Shown here: piece after piece, positions 12,137-22,900 of the stretch
How the letters are laid out: each line of letters begins with the position of its first letter
How positions within the stretch are numbered: the first letter of the stretch is position 1
NCBI GenBank assembly: GCA_002708845.1
Contig: PAPI01000013.1
Span: 1-64,000, forward strand
DNA length: 64,000 bases
Reading direction: 5' to 3'
From: Leeuwenhoekiella sp.
Lineage (GTDB): Bacteria > Bacteroidota > Bacteroidia > Flavobacteriales > Flavobacteriaceae
Program-made: the position numbers and the translations under genes
Notes under the pieces: generated by a model
The model's input: only the letters and a program-made list of their open reading frames with translations
Databases searched by the model: none
Told to the model about the DNA's origin: nothing

Positions 12137-12156
12137 TAGTCAATTTTACCATAAGT
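12132..12156. promoter_or_regulatory. Operator-like palindrome before xylB
   Basis: ACTTGTAGT, a 7-nt spacer (CAATTTT) and ACCATAAGT form an imperfect inverted repeat with 9-bp arms and two mismatches. Compared in the direction of transcription, it agrees with the GH43 site at 22 of 25 positions, including all of ACTTGTAGTCAAT. It begins inside the predicted -7 box and ends 26 bases before the xylB ATG. Two such sites flanking one regulator gene are best read as that regulator's binding sites. Confidence 0.75.
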
Positions 12157-12181
12157 AAGAAATTAAATCAAAATTAGGCCT

Positions 12182-13672
12182 ATGTATTTTTTAGGAATTG
12201 ACCTGGGAAGTTCATCCATAAAACTGGCTGTATTAGACGGTGATACCGGTAAAGGTATCGCTAATGTGACAGTACCTGATCGTGAGATGCAGATGCACGC
12301 CGCACAGGCCGGGTGGGCAGAACAAGACCCGGAAAGCTGGTGGCAGTACACCTGTGACGGAATCAAAAAACTGAAGGCTAACGGTGTTGCAATTGATCAG
12401 ATTAAAGCTATTGGCATCTCGTATCAAATGCACGGACTTGTATTAACAGATGCGAATTTAGAAGTTTTAAGACCTTCTATCATCTGGTGTGACAGTCGTG
12501 CTGCAACTATAGGAAGGGATATTTATCAGAACAAGGGCAGTGCCTTTTTCCATTCACGTATTCTGGGCAGTCCGGGGAATTTTACAGCTTCCAAGTTAAA
12601 ATGGGTGCAACAAAATGAGCCTCATCTTTTTGAAAAGGCCGCTTATATGATGCTTCCGGGAGACTATCTGGCAGCAAAATTTTCGGGCGTAGCCCAAACC
12701 AGTAAGTCCGGACTTTCTGAAGCGGCTCTATGGAATTTTAAGAAAGGAGCTCTAGCAAAAGATGTTCTTGAAGCTATGAGATTATCCGAATCAATCATCC
12801 CTGAAGTCGTTGCGAATTTTGGTCATCAGGCTGAAATCGCGCTCGAAGTTGCCGCAGATCTGGGACTTTCTAAAGATGTGAAAATCACCTATCGCGCAGG
12901 CGACCAGCCTAATAATGCCCTGTCCTTAAATGTAAATGAACCGGGAGAAATCGCCACTACGGCAGGAACTTCTGCAGTGATATACTCAGTAACCGATCAG
13001 GATTCTTTTGATCCCGAAAATCGCGTAAACACTTTTTTACACGTTAATGACGAACTAGAACAGAAACGCAATGGCGTTTTGCTTTGTATCAACGGCTCAG
13101 GAATTTTATATCAATGGCTGCGTAAAACTGTTTCTGCAGGAAATACAGATTTGGTTTCCTATGAATTTTTAAATGAGCAGGCTTCAAAAGTTAAAGCGGG
13201 CAGTGATGGCTTACGCTTTTATCCTTTTGGAAACGGGGTTGAGCGCATTTTCAACAATAAAGACGCTACCAGCGGTCTTCAAAACCTCAACTTCAACCGT
13301 CACGAAACATCTCATTTAGTCCGTGCTGCCTGTGAAGGAATTGTATTTGCCATGAATTACGGTTTTGAAATCATGCAAAAAATAGGTGCCGGAGGCCAAC
13401 GGGTTAAGGCTACACACGCCAATTTATTCTTAAGCCCGGTATTTCGCGAAATTTTTGTAAACACCACTCAAACCACGCTGGAATTGTACGAAACCAATGG
13501 CGCGGAAGGAGCTGCACGCGGAGCTGCATACGGCTTTGGACACTATAAAACACTTAACGAGGCCAATGAGGGGCTGAGCCTGATAAGCACACAAGAACCT
13601 CAAAAAGATCAGGGAAAAATCTATTCAGACTGGTATCAAACCTGGAAAAACAACATAAAAATAAACGAGTAA
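12182..13672 (+). CDS. xylB: Xylulokinase
   Basis: This 496-residue protein is of usual length for FGGY-family kinases. It opens with the phosphate-binding motif [17 protein letters not shown], then WWQYTCDGI, and the MHGLVLTD and SIIWCDSRA stretches that xylulokinases share. The C-terminal ATPase half has GTSAVIYSV and the late glycine-rich [12 protein letters not shown]. It phosphorylates D-xylulose to xylulose 5-phosphate in the cytosol for the pentose phosphate pathway. Xylose isomerase follows 10 bases later, so the two are one transcript. The palindrome just upstream suggests pentose-dependent control. Confidence 0.95.
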   Translation: MYFLGIDLGSSSIKLAVLDGDTGKGIANVTVPDREMQMHAAQAGWAEQDPESWWQYTCDGIKKLKANGVAIDQIKAIGISYQMHGLVLTDANLEVLRPSIIWCDSRAATIGRDIYQNKGSAFFHSRILGSPGNFTASKLKWVQQNEPHLFEKAAYMMLPGDYLAAKFSGVAQTSKSGLSEAALWNFKKGALAKDVLEAMRLSESIIPEVVANFGHQAEIALEVAADLGLSKDVKITYRAGDQPNNALSLNVNEPGEIATTAGTSAVIYSVTDQDSFDPENRVNTFLHVNDELEQKRNGVLLCINGSGILYQWLRKTVSAGNTDLVSYEFLNEQASKVKAGSDGLRFYPFGNGVERIFNNKDATSGLQNLNFNRHETSHLVRAACEGIVFAMNYGFEIMQKIGAGGQRVKATHANLFLSPVFREIFVNTTQTTLELYETNGAEGAARGAAYGFGHYKTLNEANEGLSLISTQEPQKDQGKIYSDWYQTWKNNIKINE

Positions 13673-13682
13673 TTCAAAAACT

Positions 13683-14993
13683 ATGAGTACCTATTTTAAG
13701 AACATTGATAAAATCAAATTTGAAGGAAAAGGCAGTGACAACCCGTTAGCTTTTAAATATTATGAAGCCGATAAGGTGGTTGCAGGAAAAACCATGAAAG
13801 AGCATTTTCGTTTTGCTATGGCTTACTGGCATACGCTTAATAATAAAGGAGGAGATCCATTTGGTGCACCTACCGAAACTTTTGAGTGGGACAAAAATCC
13901 TGATCCGGTAGGACGTGCAAAAGATAAGATGGATGCTGCCTTTGAGTTTATGACCAAAATGGATCTGTCTTACTATTGCTTTCACGATGTTGATGTTGTA
14001 GATGAAGCACCTTCATTAAATGAATATGAAAAACGTATGCACCAAATGGTTGAGTATGCGCAAATGAAGCAAAAAGAAAGCGGTATCAAGTTACTTTGGG
14101 GTACTACAAACCTCTTTAGCAATCCACGTTATATGAACGGGGCTTCTACAAATCCCAATTTTGATGTGGTGGCCTACGCCGGTGCCCAGTTAAAAATAGC
14201 TGTAGATGCAACCATCGCTTTAGGTGGTGAAAACTATGTATTCTGGGGAGGTCGCGAAGGTTATATGAGCTTATTGAACACCAATATGAAGCGTGAGCTT
14301 GACCATATGGGCCGTTTCTTGACAATGGTTAAAGATTATGCTCGTAAAGAAGGTTTTAAAGGAAACTTCCTGATCGAGCCTAAACCCATGGAGCCTAGCA
14401 AGCATCAGTATGATTTTGATGCTGCTACAACATTAGGCTTCATCAATAAATACGGCCTTCAGGATGATTTTAAATTGAATCTGGAAGTGAATCACGCCAC
14501 CCTCGCCCTTCATACTTTTGAACATGAACTTCAGGTTGCCGTAGATAACGGAATGTTGGGAAGTATAGATGCTAACCGTGGGGATTACCAAAACGGTTGG
14601 GATACAGACCAGTTCCCTATTGATATTTATGAAATCACTCAGGCCATGCTTATCATCTTAGAAGGTGGTGGTCTTCAAGGTGGTGGTGTAAACTTTGACG
14701 CCAAAGTACGCCGTAACTCTACTGATCTGGAAGATAAATTTATTGCACACATCTCTGGAATGGATGTATTTGCCCGCGGACTAATCGCAGCAGATCACAT
14801 TCTTCAGAATACCAAATACAGTGAACTGCGCAAAAAACGCTACGAATCATTTGATGTTGGAAATGGTGCTAAATTTGAAAAAGGCGAACTCACTTTAGAG
14901 CAATTGAGCGAAATCGGTAAACAAACCGGCGAGCCAAAACAATTTAGCGGTAAGCAGGAATTGTTTGAACAGATTGTTGCTAATGCCTTCTAA
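13683..14993 (+). CDS. xylA: Xylose isomerase
   Basis: This 436-residue protein has the length of class II xylose isomerases. Active-site landmarks are all present: His101 in [16 protein letters not shown], the metal-binding Glu in [22 protein letters not shown] and IDANRGD. It converts D-xylose to D-xylulose using two divalent metal ions, and the product goes straight to the XylB kinase encoded upstream. A strong terminator 25 bases downstream closes the xylBA operon. Confidence 0.97.
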   Translation: MSTYFKNIDKIKFEGKGSDNPLAFKYYEADKVVAGKTMKEHFRFAMAYWHTLNNKGGDPFGAPTETFEWDKNPDPVGRAKDKMDAAFEFMTKMDLSYYCFHDVDVVDEAPSLNEYEKRMHQMVEYAQMKQKESGIKLLWGTTNLFSNPRYMNGASTNPNFDVVAYAGAQLKIAVDATIALGGENYVFWGGREGYMSLLNTNMKRELDHMGRFLTMVKDYARKEGFKGNFLIEPKPMEPSKHQYDFDAATTLGFINKYGLQDDFKLNLEVNHATLALHTFEHELQVAVDNGMLGSIDANRGDYQNGWDTDQFPIDIYEITQAMLIILEGGGLQGGGVNFDAKVRRNSTDLEDKFIAHISGMDVFARGLIAADHILQNTKYSELRKKRYESFDVGNGAKFEKGELTLEQLSEIGKQTGEPKQFSGKQELFEQIVANAF

Positions 14994-15435
14994 GTAGTAA
15001 ATTTTAATTAGTTGTCTGAAAAAGCACCCTCAAATGGGTGCTTTTTTGTTTTAAAATGCAGTTCGTGATGAATAAAACCAATTTCTTTCTTAACTGATTA
15101 TAAAGCAAATTGACATATAAAAGTCCGCTATAAAAATTAATGAAACACAAAGAAGCTCTATTTAAGAAATTGATTTTCAATCAATAGTGCGCTTTAAAAA
15201 GTCAAATGCGAACCTAAAAACTTTATTTCATTAAAAAATTCTCAGTATTTGGTAAAAATTTAGAATATCACCTAAACCGATTTAGCGATAAAAAATTCAT
15301 AAATGCTTAATAATCAATCACTTTTTAAAGTAACTTTATCGTTGTAACCATAGCAAAATAAGAAGCTACGCCGTTATAAAACAACTCCCCTATAAAACAT
15401 AAAGTTTTCTGCTAAACTCTAAAACCGGGAAAATC
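14994..15435. other. AT-rich intergenic region after xylA
   Basis: These 442 bases hold no convincing gene. The xylA terminator lies at its left end. Two small palindromes are visible: ATTGATT-TTC-AATCAAT at 15169-15185 and TAAAGT-A-ACTTTA at 15326-15338. The second lies about 100 bases before the 90-residue ORF and contains TAACTTTA, one mismatch from the -7 consensus, so it may be part of that gene's promoter. Nothing else could be assigned. Confidence 0.5.
15019..15047 (+). terminator. Intrinsic terminator of the xylBA operon
   Basis: AAAAAGCACCC (15019-15029), a 6-nt loop and GGGTGCTTTTT (15036-15046) form a perfect stem followed by more T residues, 25 bases after the xylA stop. Confidence 0.92.
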
Positions 15436-15708
15436 ATGAGAGCGCAATTACAACTAACGGAAGCTAAAAACGCATTTCAGCAAGAAGCACTTGTGCGCTG
15501 TCTTAATCGTATTATGGAAGTACGAATACTTGATTTAAACCTTAAAAAGAGAATGCTTTTTGTAGAATTTACAGGACCAAAGGTTTTCCAAAAAATTCAA
15601 AAAGAAATTGAGCGCCTTGGGCTGGCCATTGGCGAAAAGAAAATACTTCCTGATCCCTTCGCAATCGCTACAAATAAGGCAGATAGCTTAAATACTTCTA
15701 AAGTCTGA
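15436..15708 (+). CDS. Small orphan protein of unknown function (90 aa)
   Basis: I do not recognise this protein. It is charged and soluble, without signal peptide or membrane segment. The middle (about residues 24-65: RIMEVRILDLNLKKRMLFVEF, then a helix FQKIQKEIERLGLAI) suggests a strand-strand-helix unit like half a ferredoxin fold, as in HMA-type domains, but there is no CxxC metal site. The last 20 residues look disordered. It stands alone between AT-rich gaps. A CGGGAAAATC stretch precedes the ATG without a good ribosome binding site. Codon use resembles its neighbours, so it is probably a real lineage-specific gene. Confidence 0.65.
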   Translation: MRAQLQLTEAKNAFQQEALVRCLNRIMEVRILDLNLKKRMLFVEFTGPKVFQKIQKEIERLGLAIGEKKILPDPFAIATNKADSLNTSKV

Positions 15709-16011
15709 TTGAAACACTTTCAAATTAAATCCATCCTTTTTAAATCCTTCTTTTTCAGATATTCTAAGCCTAATAAATTGATTATCAGATATTAAAAAAT
15801 CTGAATAGCAATTACTCCGTTTACACGGTAAAATTCCTTTTGGAAAAACTTCAATAAACCTTTCAGGTTGTCAAAAATTAACTAAATTTAACAGTGCTTA
15901 TTGTCATAAGCTTAATCATTTAGCCATTTAATTTTTTAAATCTTTAATACTGTCTTTTGTGTACAGCATAATTTGTACGCCAGTATACTAACAAACTAAA
16001 GGACCCCAGAC
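15709..16011. other. AT-rich intergenic region before the GNAT gene
   Basis: These 303 bases have no convincing ORF. A small perfect hairpin (TTGAAA-CAC-TTTCAA, 15709-15723) directly follows the upstream stop codon but lacks a T-run, so it is at best a weak terminator. GTAC repeats near 15961-15978 (GTACAGCATAATTTGTAC) form another short inverted repeat near the expected promoter position of the GNAT gene. No firm regulatory call is possible. Confidence 0.45.
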
Positions 16012-16470
16012 ATGCTAAATCTTGTGCGTACCGATTCAAAGAATCCGGATTTCTTGAAAATGGTAAAAGAACTAGACGAAACATTGAAACTTACAGACGG
16101 TGATGATCACGAGTTTTACAACCAGTTTAATTCACTCGACCGCGTAAAGAATGTAATTGTAGCATACGACGGTGGTCTCGCTGTAGCTTGTGGTGCCTTC
16201 CGGGAATACGGACCTAAAAGCGTTGAAATCAAACGTATGTATACCAAGCCTATACACCGCAAAAAAGGCTATGCGAGTGCCATTCTTGAAGCTTTAGAGA
16301 ACTGGGCACACGAGATAGGATACACAAAGTGCATTCTGGAAACCGGAATTTTTCAGCCTCCTGCAATCGCACTTTACAAAAGGCGTAAATACGATATCAT
16401 CCCTAATTATGGGCAATACAGCGGCATTGGTGGCAGCATGTGTTTCTTGAAATATCTTGGGCCTCAGTAA
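16012..16470 (+). CDS. GNAT-family N-acetyltransferase
   Basis: This 152-residue protein has a single GNAT fold. The acetyl-CoA-binding segment is VEIKRMYTKPIHRKKGYASAI (the RxxGxA motif A), followed by the helix LEALENWAHEIGYTKCILET and the usual late YKRRKYDIIPNYGQY. The pattern resembles small-molecule or amino-acid acetyltransferases of this family. The substrate cannot be deduced. It is monocistronic, and its stop lies 15 bases from the end of the convergent transglutaminase operon. Confidence 0.87.
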   Translation: MLNLVRTDSKNPDFLKMVKELDETLKLTDGDDHEFYNQFNSLDRVKNVIVAYDGGLAVACGAFREYGPKSVEIKRMYTKPIHRKKGYASAILEALENWAHEIGYTKCILETGIFQPPAIALYKRRKYDIIPNYGQYSGIGGSMCFLKYLGPQ

Positions 16471-16485
16471 TTCAGATAAAAGAAT

Positions 16486-17376
16486 TTAAGATATTCGAGC
16501 GATATCAACCTCAACATTCAGTTTGCTCCTTCCACTGCCGTAAACAACACCTTTTAGGGGCGGAACATCATAATAATCGCGTCCCCAACCGGTTACTAGA
16601 TGTTGATTCCCAGGGATCTGATTGTTAGTGGGATCAAAATCTACCCAGCCAAAACCGGGGATAAAGATCGAAAACCATGCGTGACTGGCGTCTGCACCCA
16701 CCAGTTTCTCCCTTCCGGGTGGTGGTAGCGTTTCGATATACCCACTGATGTAACGAGCCGGTAATCCTATTGAACGTATGCAGGCAATCGCAATTTGGGC
16801 AAAATCCTGACAGACTCCTTTACGTTCTTGCATCACTTCATTTATGGGGGTTGAAACACTGGTAAAACCCGAAACAAAATCAAAGTCCACATAAATACGC
16901 TGCATCAGTTCTTCGGCAGCTTCAAAAACTGAACGCCCGGGGGTAAAACTCTTTTTAGCGTATTCTCGAATGTTTTCACCCCAATGTCTGATAAAGATAG
17001 ACTCTAACACAAATTGTTTGGCCTCCAAAATATCAGCTTCTGTTTTCTGAAGTGTTTTACGAGCCTGCTCCAGTGTAATTGCTGTACACGCCTCAGAACG
17101 AAAAGATTCGCGTTGTGAATCGTAATCCCGTTCTAATTTACTCACAGTCGTTACCTTAAGCTCTTTGTGCTCTTTTTGTATCGAAAAACGAGTGATATAA
17201 TTCCCAAAAAAATCAACCCGTTCTGAAATTTCATCAGCTTCGGGACTGATCTGCATTTTATATTGCAACAATTCCTGACCCGGTGATTTTCGGGGTTTCA
17301 GTACCGCAATATTGTGGCAGTAACTTACCGGCGCATCGTAATTATAAGTTGTAGTATGCGAGACAGTGTATAACAT
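16486..17376 (-). CDS. Transglutaminase-like cysteine protease (operon gene 3)
   Basis: This 296-residue protein has no signal peptide. The N-terminal beta-rich domain (about 1-85; YTVSHTTTYNYDAPVSYCHN) is the 'transglutaminase N' region, followed by a transglut_core domain with a complete triad: Cys189 (KGVCQDFAQ), His232 (DASHAWF) and Asp248 (WVDFDPTN). The start codon overlaps the upstream ATP-grasp stop (TAATG), so the two are translationally coupled. Such proteins are predicted to act as peptidases or acyl-transferases on peptides made or attached by the ATP-grasp partner. No member of this operon type has a proven substrate that I know of. Confidence 0.9.
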   Translation of the reverse strand: MLYTVSHTTTYNYDAPVSYCHNIAVLKPRKSPGQELLQYKMQISPEADEISERVDFFGNYITRFSIQKEHKELKVTTVSKLERDYDSQRESFRSEACTAITLEQARKTLQKTEADILEAKQFVLESIFIRHWGENIREYAKKSFTPGRSVFEAAEELMQRIYVDFDFVSGFTSVSTPINEVMQERKGVCQDFAQIAIACIRSIGLPARYISGYIETLPPPGREKLVGADASHAWFSIFIPGFGWVDFDPTNNQIPGNQHLVTGWGRDYYDVPPLKGVVYGSGRSKLNVEVDIARIS

Positions 17377-19937
17377 TAAATTGAAAAATTTTGATCTACC
17401 AGCTGACTCTGCTTATAGGTATGATTAAAGTAGGTATTGGTAATAGACTGGGAAGTTTGAAACAACAATTCACTCAACTCCTCTAATAAATCATCCAGTT
17501 CTTCTCTTAAATAGCTCTCAGAATTTTTAGTCATCGCAAGACTTTCAGAGCTTGCGAGACGTAGTTTTGAAAAGGCTTCAAAAACATTTTTCTCATATTG
17601 CGTAAGGGTATCAGATCGCTGCGAATGCGGTAAACGGGCTATATCTTTCTGCAGACGTCCCAGTAAAAATGTTAGGGAACGTGGATATTTTAAATCCATC
17701 AACATCAGATTGATCACCGGCTCAACCCGAATAAATGAGCGGTAACTGTACCGGTAAATATTGAGGCTTTCGTGACTGCTCAATAAAGCTTCGAGAATCT
17801 CATATTCGGTTTGACCAGCCTGTTTATTCACTAAAAGTGCGCGGCATTTGGTAATGGTTAAGCTGCTGTGTTCTAGCTGAAGACCTATAAAATAAAGCAA
17901 CAGCCCCTGCTCTACCATAATGCTTTCTTCAATCAAACCCATAAATGCGATGAGACGGGTGATGAGTTGGTTAAGTGCTTTTATCAGTTTCGTGACCGTC
18001 AGATCTTTTTCGTTCTCCAAATTGCGCCATATTTTCTGTATGGTTTCAAAAACGCGCCACATATCACTGCTCCACAAATTACGAATGGAATAATAGGAGC
18101 TGCTGAACATACGCATCGTATGCGCCAGACTTCCTAATCGCTCCCGATTGAGAATCACATCAAAAATCTCCTCAAGCGGATTACTCATGGCATAAGTACC
18201 GTCTTCCCGTTTTTCCATAAAACCGGGATAGGTACCCGTCATTTGGGTAACGGCCTTGTACAGAATATTCAGTTTTACAGAGCAGTCCTCCTGCGGTACA
18301 GATTCAGTAGCATTAGTCTGCTTTAAAACCATACGTAAAAACCGTGCATTAACGAGGGTACGCCCCACGTATCTGCCTGCCCAATAGAGATTTTCGGCCG
18401 TAAGGCTCGGTAAATCGGCAAGTCCGTTTACTGCAATTGCAGAGCGGCGATTCCAGTTAAAACTTGGAGTTTCCTCTGTACGATCGGGATCGATAATCCA
18501 GAAATCTTTGCTCGTACCCCCACGCTGATTGCTTACCCGAAGCGTATTGCGATCTGGCGCAACGCGCACCAAACCACCGGGCATTACATTATAGCCTTTT
18601 TTACCGGCAATGGTAAAGGTTCGTGCGACCATATTGCGGGGCTCAAAGCTGCCTTTCGTAAAATTGGGTGCCGTGGAAAAGCTGATGCGCTCCTGAGCTA
18701 CAAAATGATAAGGTTTACGCTGAATTTCATTTTTCAGCTTTTCAAGCTCTGCCTTAGACATCAGCGAACCGAAATGAATGTGTTCTCTATTGGTACGATC
18801 TATGGGTTTTATGACCAAATTGTGCAGGTTCTCAAGCACGTAGCTTTTTTCCTTTTCCTGACCACACCACCAGGAAGCAATCTGCGGAAGCACTAAAGGT
18901 TCATTTAAAAAAAATCGACAAATTGCCGGCATAAAAGGAATCAAACCAGGATTTTCCAGTACTCCACTGCCTATGGGGTTTACAATGGCAACATTATTTC
19001 TGCGAACCACGTCGAGTAAACCGGCAACACCCAGATGTGAATCTTCCCGAAGCTCCAAAGGGTCTGTAAAGATATCGTCTACCCTTCGCAGCACCACGTG
19101 CACCCGCTTTAAACCCTTCAGGGATTTCATATACAGGTTGCCCTCCCGAACCACCAGATCATTCCCCTGCACTAGTGGATAGCCTAAAAAGGAAGCCAGA
19201 TATGCGTGTTCAAAATAGGTTTCGTTATGCGATCCCGGTGTGAGGATCACAATGTTGGGGTTTTCTATCTTTTCAGGCGAAGCTTCGACCAAAAGGTCAT
19301 TAAACTCTTTAAAGAATTCAGACAGACGCCGCACATTCATATCTACGAATACATCTGATAAAACGCGGTTTGTGGTAGAACGATTTTCAAGCGCATATCC
19401 CATTCCTGATGGAGCCTGAGAGCGGTCATTTACTACCCACATACGGCCATCACTACCGCGTGCCAGATCAGCAGCATATAACAATAAATGTTTATCGAGT
19501 TTGTAATGAATTTTATCACACTGTCTTAAAAAGCCACGATGCCCGTAAATGACCTCGTGCGGAACCACCCCTTCTTTAATGAGGCGTCGCTCGCCATAAA
19601 TATCTTTTAAAACCAGATTGAGCAGCTCTGCCCGTTGTTTCAGTCCCTTTTCAATTTGCTGCCATTCGTCTGCGTGCAGTAAAAACGGAATCACATTGAG
19701 ATTCCACGGGCGGTTGAGTCCGTTGGGATCGTTATACACATTATATGTTACTCCATTTTCTTCAAGCAACCAGTCGATATCGTTTTGCCGCTGATTGAGA
19801 CCGTCTATACCTATACGCTTGAAATTTTCAAGCAGTTCTTTCCAGTTTCCTTTTACCGAAAGATCTGGAGAAAACATCTCGTCATACGTATTGTCTGTAA
19901 AATACCGGGTAAACCAGGTGTTTGTGGCAACGGTCAT
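17376..19937 (-). CDS. Circularly permuted ATP-grasp protein fused to alpha-E domain (operon gene 2)
   Basis: In this 853-residue protein the first ~490 residues match the circularly permuted ATP-grasp type 2 family (DUF404/DUF407). Typical stretches are YGERRLIKEGVVPHEVIYGHRG, LLLYAADLARGSDGRMWVVND, VDDIFTDPLELREDS, GSGVLENPGLIPFMP and FVAQERISFS. The remaining ~340 residues are the all-helical alpha-E (DUF403) domain, beginning LTAENLYWAGRYVGRT. In many bacteria these are two separate genes; here they are fused. ATP-grasp enzymes make acyl-phosphate intermediates for peptide or amide bonds, and comparative genomics has predicted that this set makes or attaches a small peptide. It lies between two transglutaminase genes, with 15 bases upstream and a 1-base overlap downstream. 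Confidence 0.9.
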   Translation of the reverse strand: MTVATNTWFTRYFTDNTYDEMFSPDLSVKGNWKELLENFKRIGIDGLNQRQNDIDWLLEENGVTYNVYNDPNGLNRPWNLNVIPFLLHADEWQQIEKGLKQRAELLNLVLKDIYGERRLIKEGVVPHEVIYGHRGFLRQCDKIHYKLDKHLLLYAADLARGSDGRMWVVNDRSQAPSGMGYALENRSTTNRVLSDVFVDMNVRRLSEFFKEFNDLLVEASPEKIENPNIVILTPGSHNETYFEHAYLASFLGYPLVQGNDLVVREGNLYMKSLKGLKRVHVVLRRVDDIFTDPLELREDSHLGVAGLLDVVRRNNVAIVNPIGSGVLENPGLIPFMPAICRFFLNEPLVLPQIASWWCGQEKEKSYVLENLHNLVIKPIDRTNREHIHFGSLMSKAELEKLKNEIQRKPYHFVAQERISFSTAPNFTKGSFEPRNMVARTFTIAGKKGYNVMPGGLVRVAPDRNTLRVSNQRGGTSKDFWIIDPDRTEETPSFNWNRRSAIAVNGLADLPSLTAENLYWAGRYVGRTLVNARFLRMVLKQTNATESVPQEDCSVKLNILYKAVTQMTGTYPGFMEKREDGTYAMSNPLEEIFDVILNRERLGSLAHTMRMFSSSYYSIRNLWSSDMWRVFETIQKIWRNLENEKDLTVTKLIKALNQLITRLIAFMGLIEESIMVEQGLLLYFIGLQLEHSSLTITKCRALLVNKQAGQTEYEILEALLSSHESLNIYRYSYRSFIRVEPVINLMLMDLKYPRSLTFLLGRLQKDIARLPHSQRSDTLTQYEKNVFEAFSKLRLASSESLAMTKNSESYLREELDDLLEELSELLFQTSQSITNTYFNHTYKQSQLVDQNFSI

Positions 19938-19952
19938 AGTTAGAGATCTAGC

Positions 19953-22900
19953 TTAGTATTTCTTGCGTAAATCTAATAAATGTGGGAATTCCGGGTTCAC
20001 AGGAATTTCCTTAAAATTAAATGATTTTTCCACAGTATTTGTTTTAAGCGTACGCCCAACCAATTTAGGGTTAGTTTCTGACTCTGAATGGGTTATAGTT
20101 CCCTGGGTATGACCCATCTCCCAAAAACGGTTAATACGTCTCGATTCGGCCTCTAAACTGTTGACCGGATAGGTCTCGTAAGATCTTCCACCGGGATGCG
20201 CTACAAAGTAGGTGCACCCTCCTACCGAGCGCTCATTCCATAGGTCGACTATATCAAAAACCAGAGGCGTATCTACTCCTATAGTGGGGTGCAATGCAGA
20301 CCAGGGTTGCCAGGCCTTGTAGCGCACACCGGCTACATACTCGCCTTCTACTCCGGTATTACTCATTTGCACTTTAACCCCATTACAGGTCACCACATAG
20401 CGCTCCTGATTAAAATTTGTCACCTTTACCTGCACGCGCTCCAGTGAAGAGTCAACGTACCTTGAGGTACCGCTTCCGGTCATTTCCTCTCCCAAAACAT
20501 TCCAGGGTTCTATGGCTGAGCGCAATTCAATCTGAATGTCTTTAACCTCAACCTGCCCGTAAAGCGGAAAACGAAACTCGAAAAATGGGTCGAACCAGTC
20601 TAGCTTAAACTCATATCCCGCAGCGTTAAGCTGAGTCACCACATCTTTGAGGTCTTCTTTTACATAATGCTCCATCAGGAATTTATCGTGGAGACGGGTG
20701 CCCCAACGTACCAATTTGTGTTTGTAGGGTTCTTTCCAAAACCAGGCTACAAGGGTACGCACCAGTAACATTTGTGTTAAACTCATACGTGCGTGAGGTG
20801 GCATATCAAAACCACGCAATTCCAGAATTCCAAGTCTACCGCTGGAAGAATCTGGAGAATACAATTTATCTATACAAAACTCCGCACGGTGGGTATTTCC
20901 GGTTATATCAGTCAGTAAGTGGCGAAACAAGCGATCGGTAAGCCAAAAGGGAACATCCTCATCTTCGGGAATCTGACTGAATGCGATTTCCAGTTCATAA
21001 AGGTTTTCCATTCGGCCTTCATCAATACGCGGTGCCTGGCTTGTCGTTCCTATAAACGAACCTGAAAACAAATAGGACAATCCCGGGTGGTGCTGCCAAA
21101 AGGTAAGCAGGCTTCTCAGCAAATCGGGTCTGCGAAGTAGCGGACTATCTGCCGGGGTGATCCCTCCCAGCGTGACATGGTTACCGCCACCGGTACCTGT
21201 ATGCTTTCCGTCAAGCATAAATTTTTCAGTACTCAGGCGGCTCTTTTTAGCCTCTTCGTAAAGTGTAAACGTATTTTTAGAAAGTTCGTCCCAGTTTTTT
21301 GCGGGGTGTACATTTACCTCAATCACACCGGGATCTGGTGTTACTTTGAGTACTTCAAGACGGTAATCACGCGGCGGTTCATAACCTTCAATCAGTACCG
21401 GTATGTTTAACTGTTTCGCTGTAGCTTCAATAGAAGCCATCAGGTCCAGAAACGTTTCGGCATTATCCAGAGGTGGCAGAAATAAGTATAACTTTTTGTC
21501 GCGCACTTCGGCACATAATGCGGTACGCGCAAAAGGATTCTTCTCTTTTTTATCGGCGTTATAATCTGTTTTTCCTTTTTTCGCTTTCGCGGAAGCTTTA
21601 CGTTTCTCAAGTGCTTCGGCGTAGTCCCCAAATGGTTTTCGTTTATCAAAAAGATCGGGGTCTGCTATAGGTTGAGAAGGAACATCGGGTTCTTCAATAA
21701 GCGAGTTAAGTGGTAACCGAAGCCCCACAGGCGAGTTCCCCGGAATCAAAAACAAATGCTTACGCCTAAACCGCCAGGGGCTGGTCACCCATTTGCCCTG
21801 AATGTTGGCAAGTGGCAAAATATGCCCAATTTTTTTATCAAGACCCTGCTCTAAAATTCGCGCAAGCCGGTTACGTACTGATGTTACCGTATCGTCACCG
21901 TCCAGCGGATCTACATCTACCGGTAAACGGCCTTCTTCCCACATAAAATAAAATACATCTTCATAGGCGGGCATAATATATTCCAGACGTATCCCGAGGT
22001 TAATCGCCAGTTCCTGTAAGAACTTTTTTGAAATTCCTTCAGGTAAATCGTATTCCTGGGTAAACGAAGCCATAAGGCTTTCGTCCTTCCAGATCGGTTT
22101 ACCATCTTTACGCCAGTGAATGCCTATGGACCAGCGTGGTATGGGTTCACCGGGATACCACTTACCCTGTGCGTGGTGAAACATCCCGCCGGGAGCAAAT
22201 TTATGCAGTAACCGATTAGATAGACCTTCTGCCAACTTTCGTTTTTCAGGACCATCAGCTTCGGTATTCCACTGTTCTGATTCCATATCATCAACCGAAA
22301 CAAAGGTAGGTTCGCCACCCATAGTCAGACGCACATCGCCGTCCTGAAGCTCCTGTTCTACCTTTTTACCGAGAGCATCTATGGCTTCCCATTGATCTTC
22401 GGTATAGGGTTTGGTCACCCGTGGCGATTCAAAAATTCGCGTAACCGAATTCTCAAATTCAAACTCCGTTTCCGCAGGGTCTGAAAAACCGGTCACCGGA
22501 GCTGCACTTTCAAAAGAAGGCGTGCACGCCAGCGGAATATGCCCTTCTCCGGCCAGTAATCCCGAAGTACTATCCAGTCCAATCCATCCTGCACCCGGCA
22601 CATAAACCTCTGCCCAGGCGTGCAAATCTGTAAAATCTTCTTCAGGACCTGATGGGCCGTCTAAAGCTTTTTCATCAGATTTGAGCTGTACCAAATAGCC
22701 CGAAACAAAACGTGCTGCCAGCCCCAAATGACGTAGAGATTGTACCAATAACCACGCAAAATCGCGGCAGGAGCCTAGTTTTTTCTCGAGCGTTTCTTCA
22801 CAGGTTTGCACCCCCGGTTCCATACGCACCGTGTAATTGAGGTACTGATTGATGTGCTGATTGATTCCTATTAAAAAGTAGATGGTTTTTTGCTTGCTGG

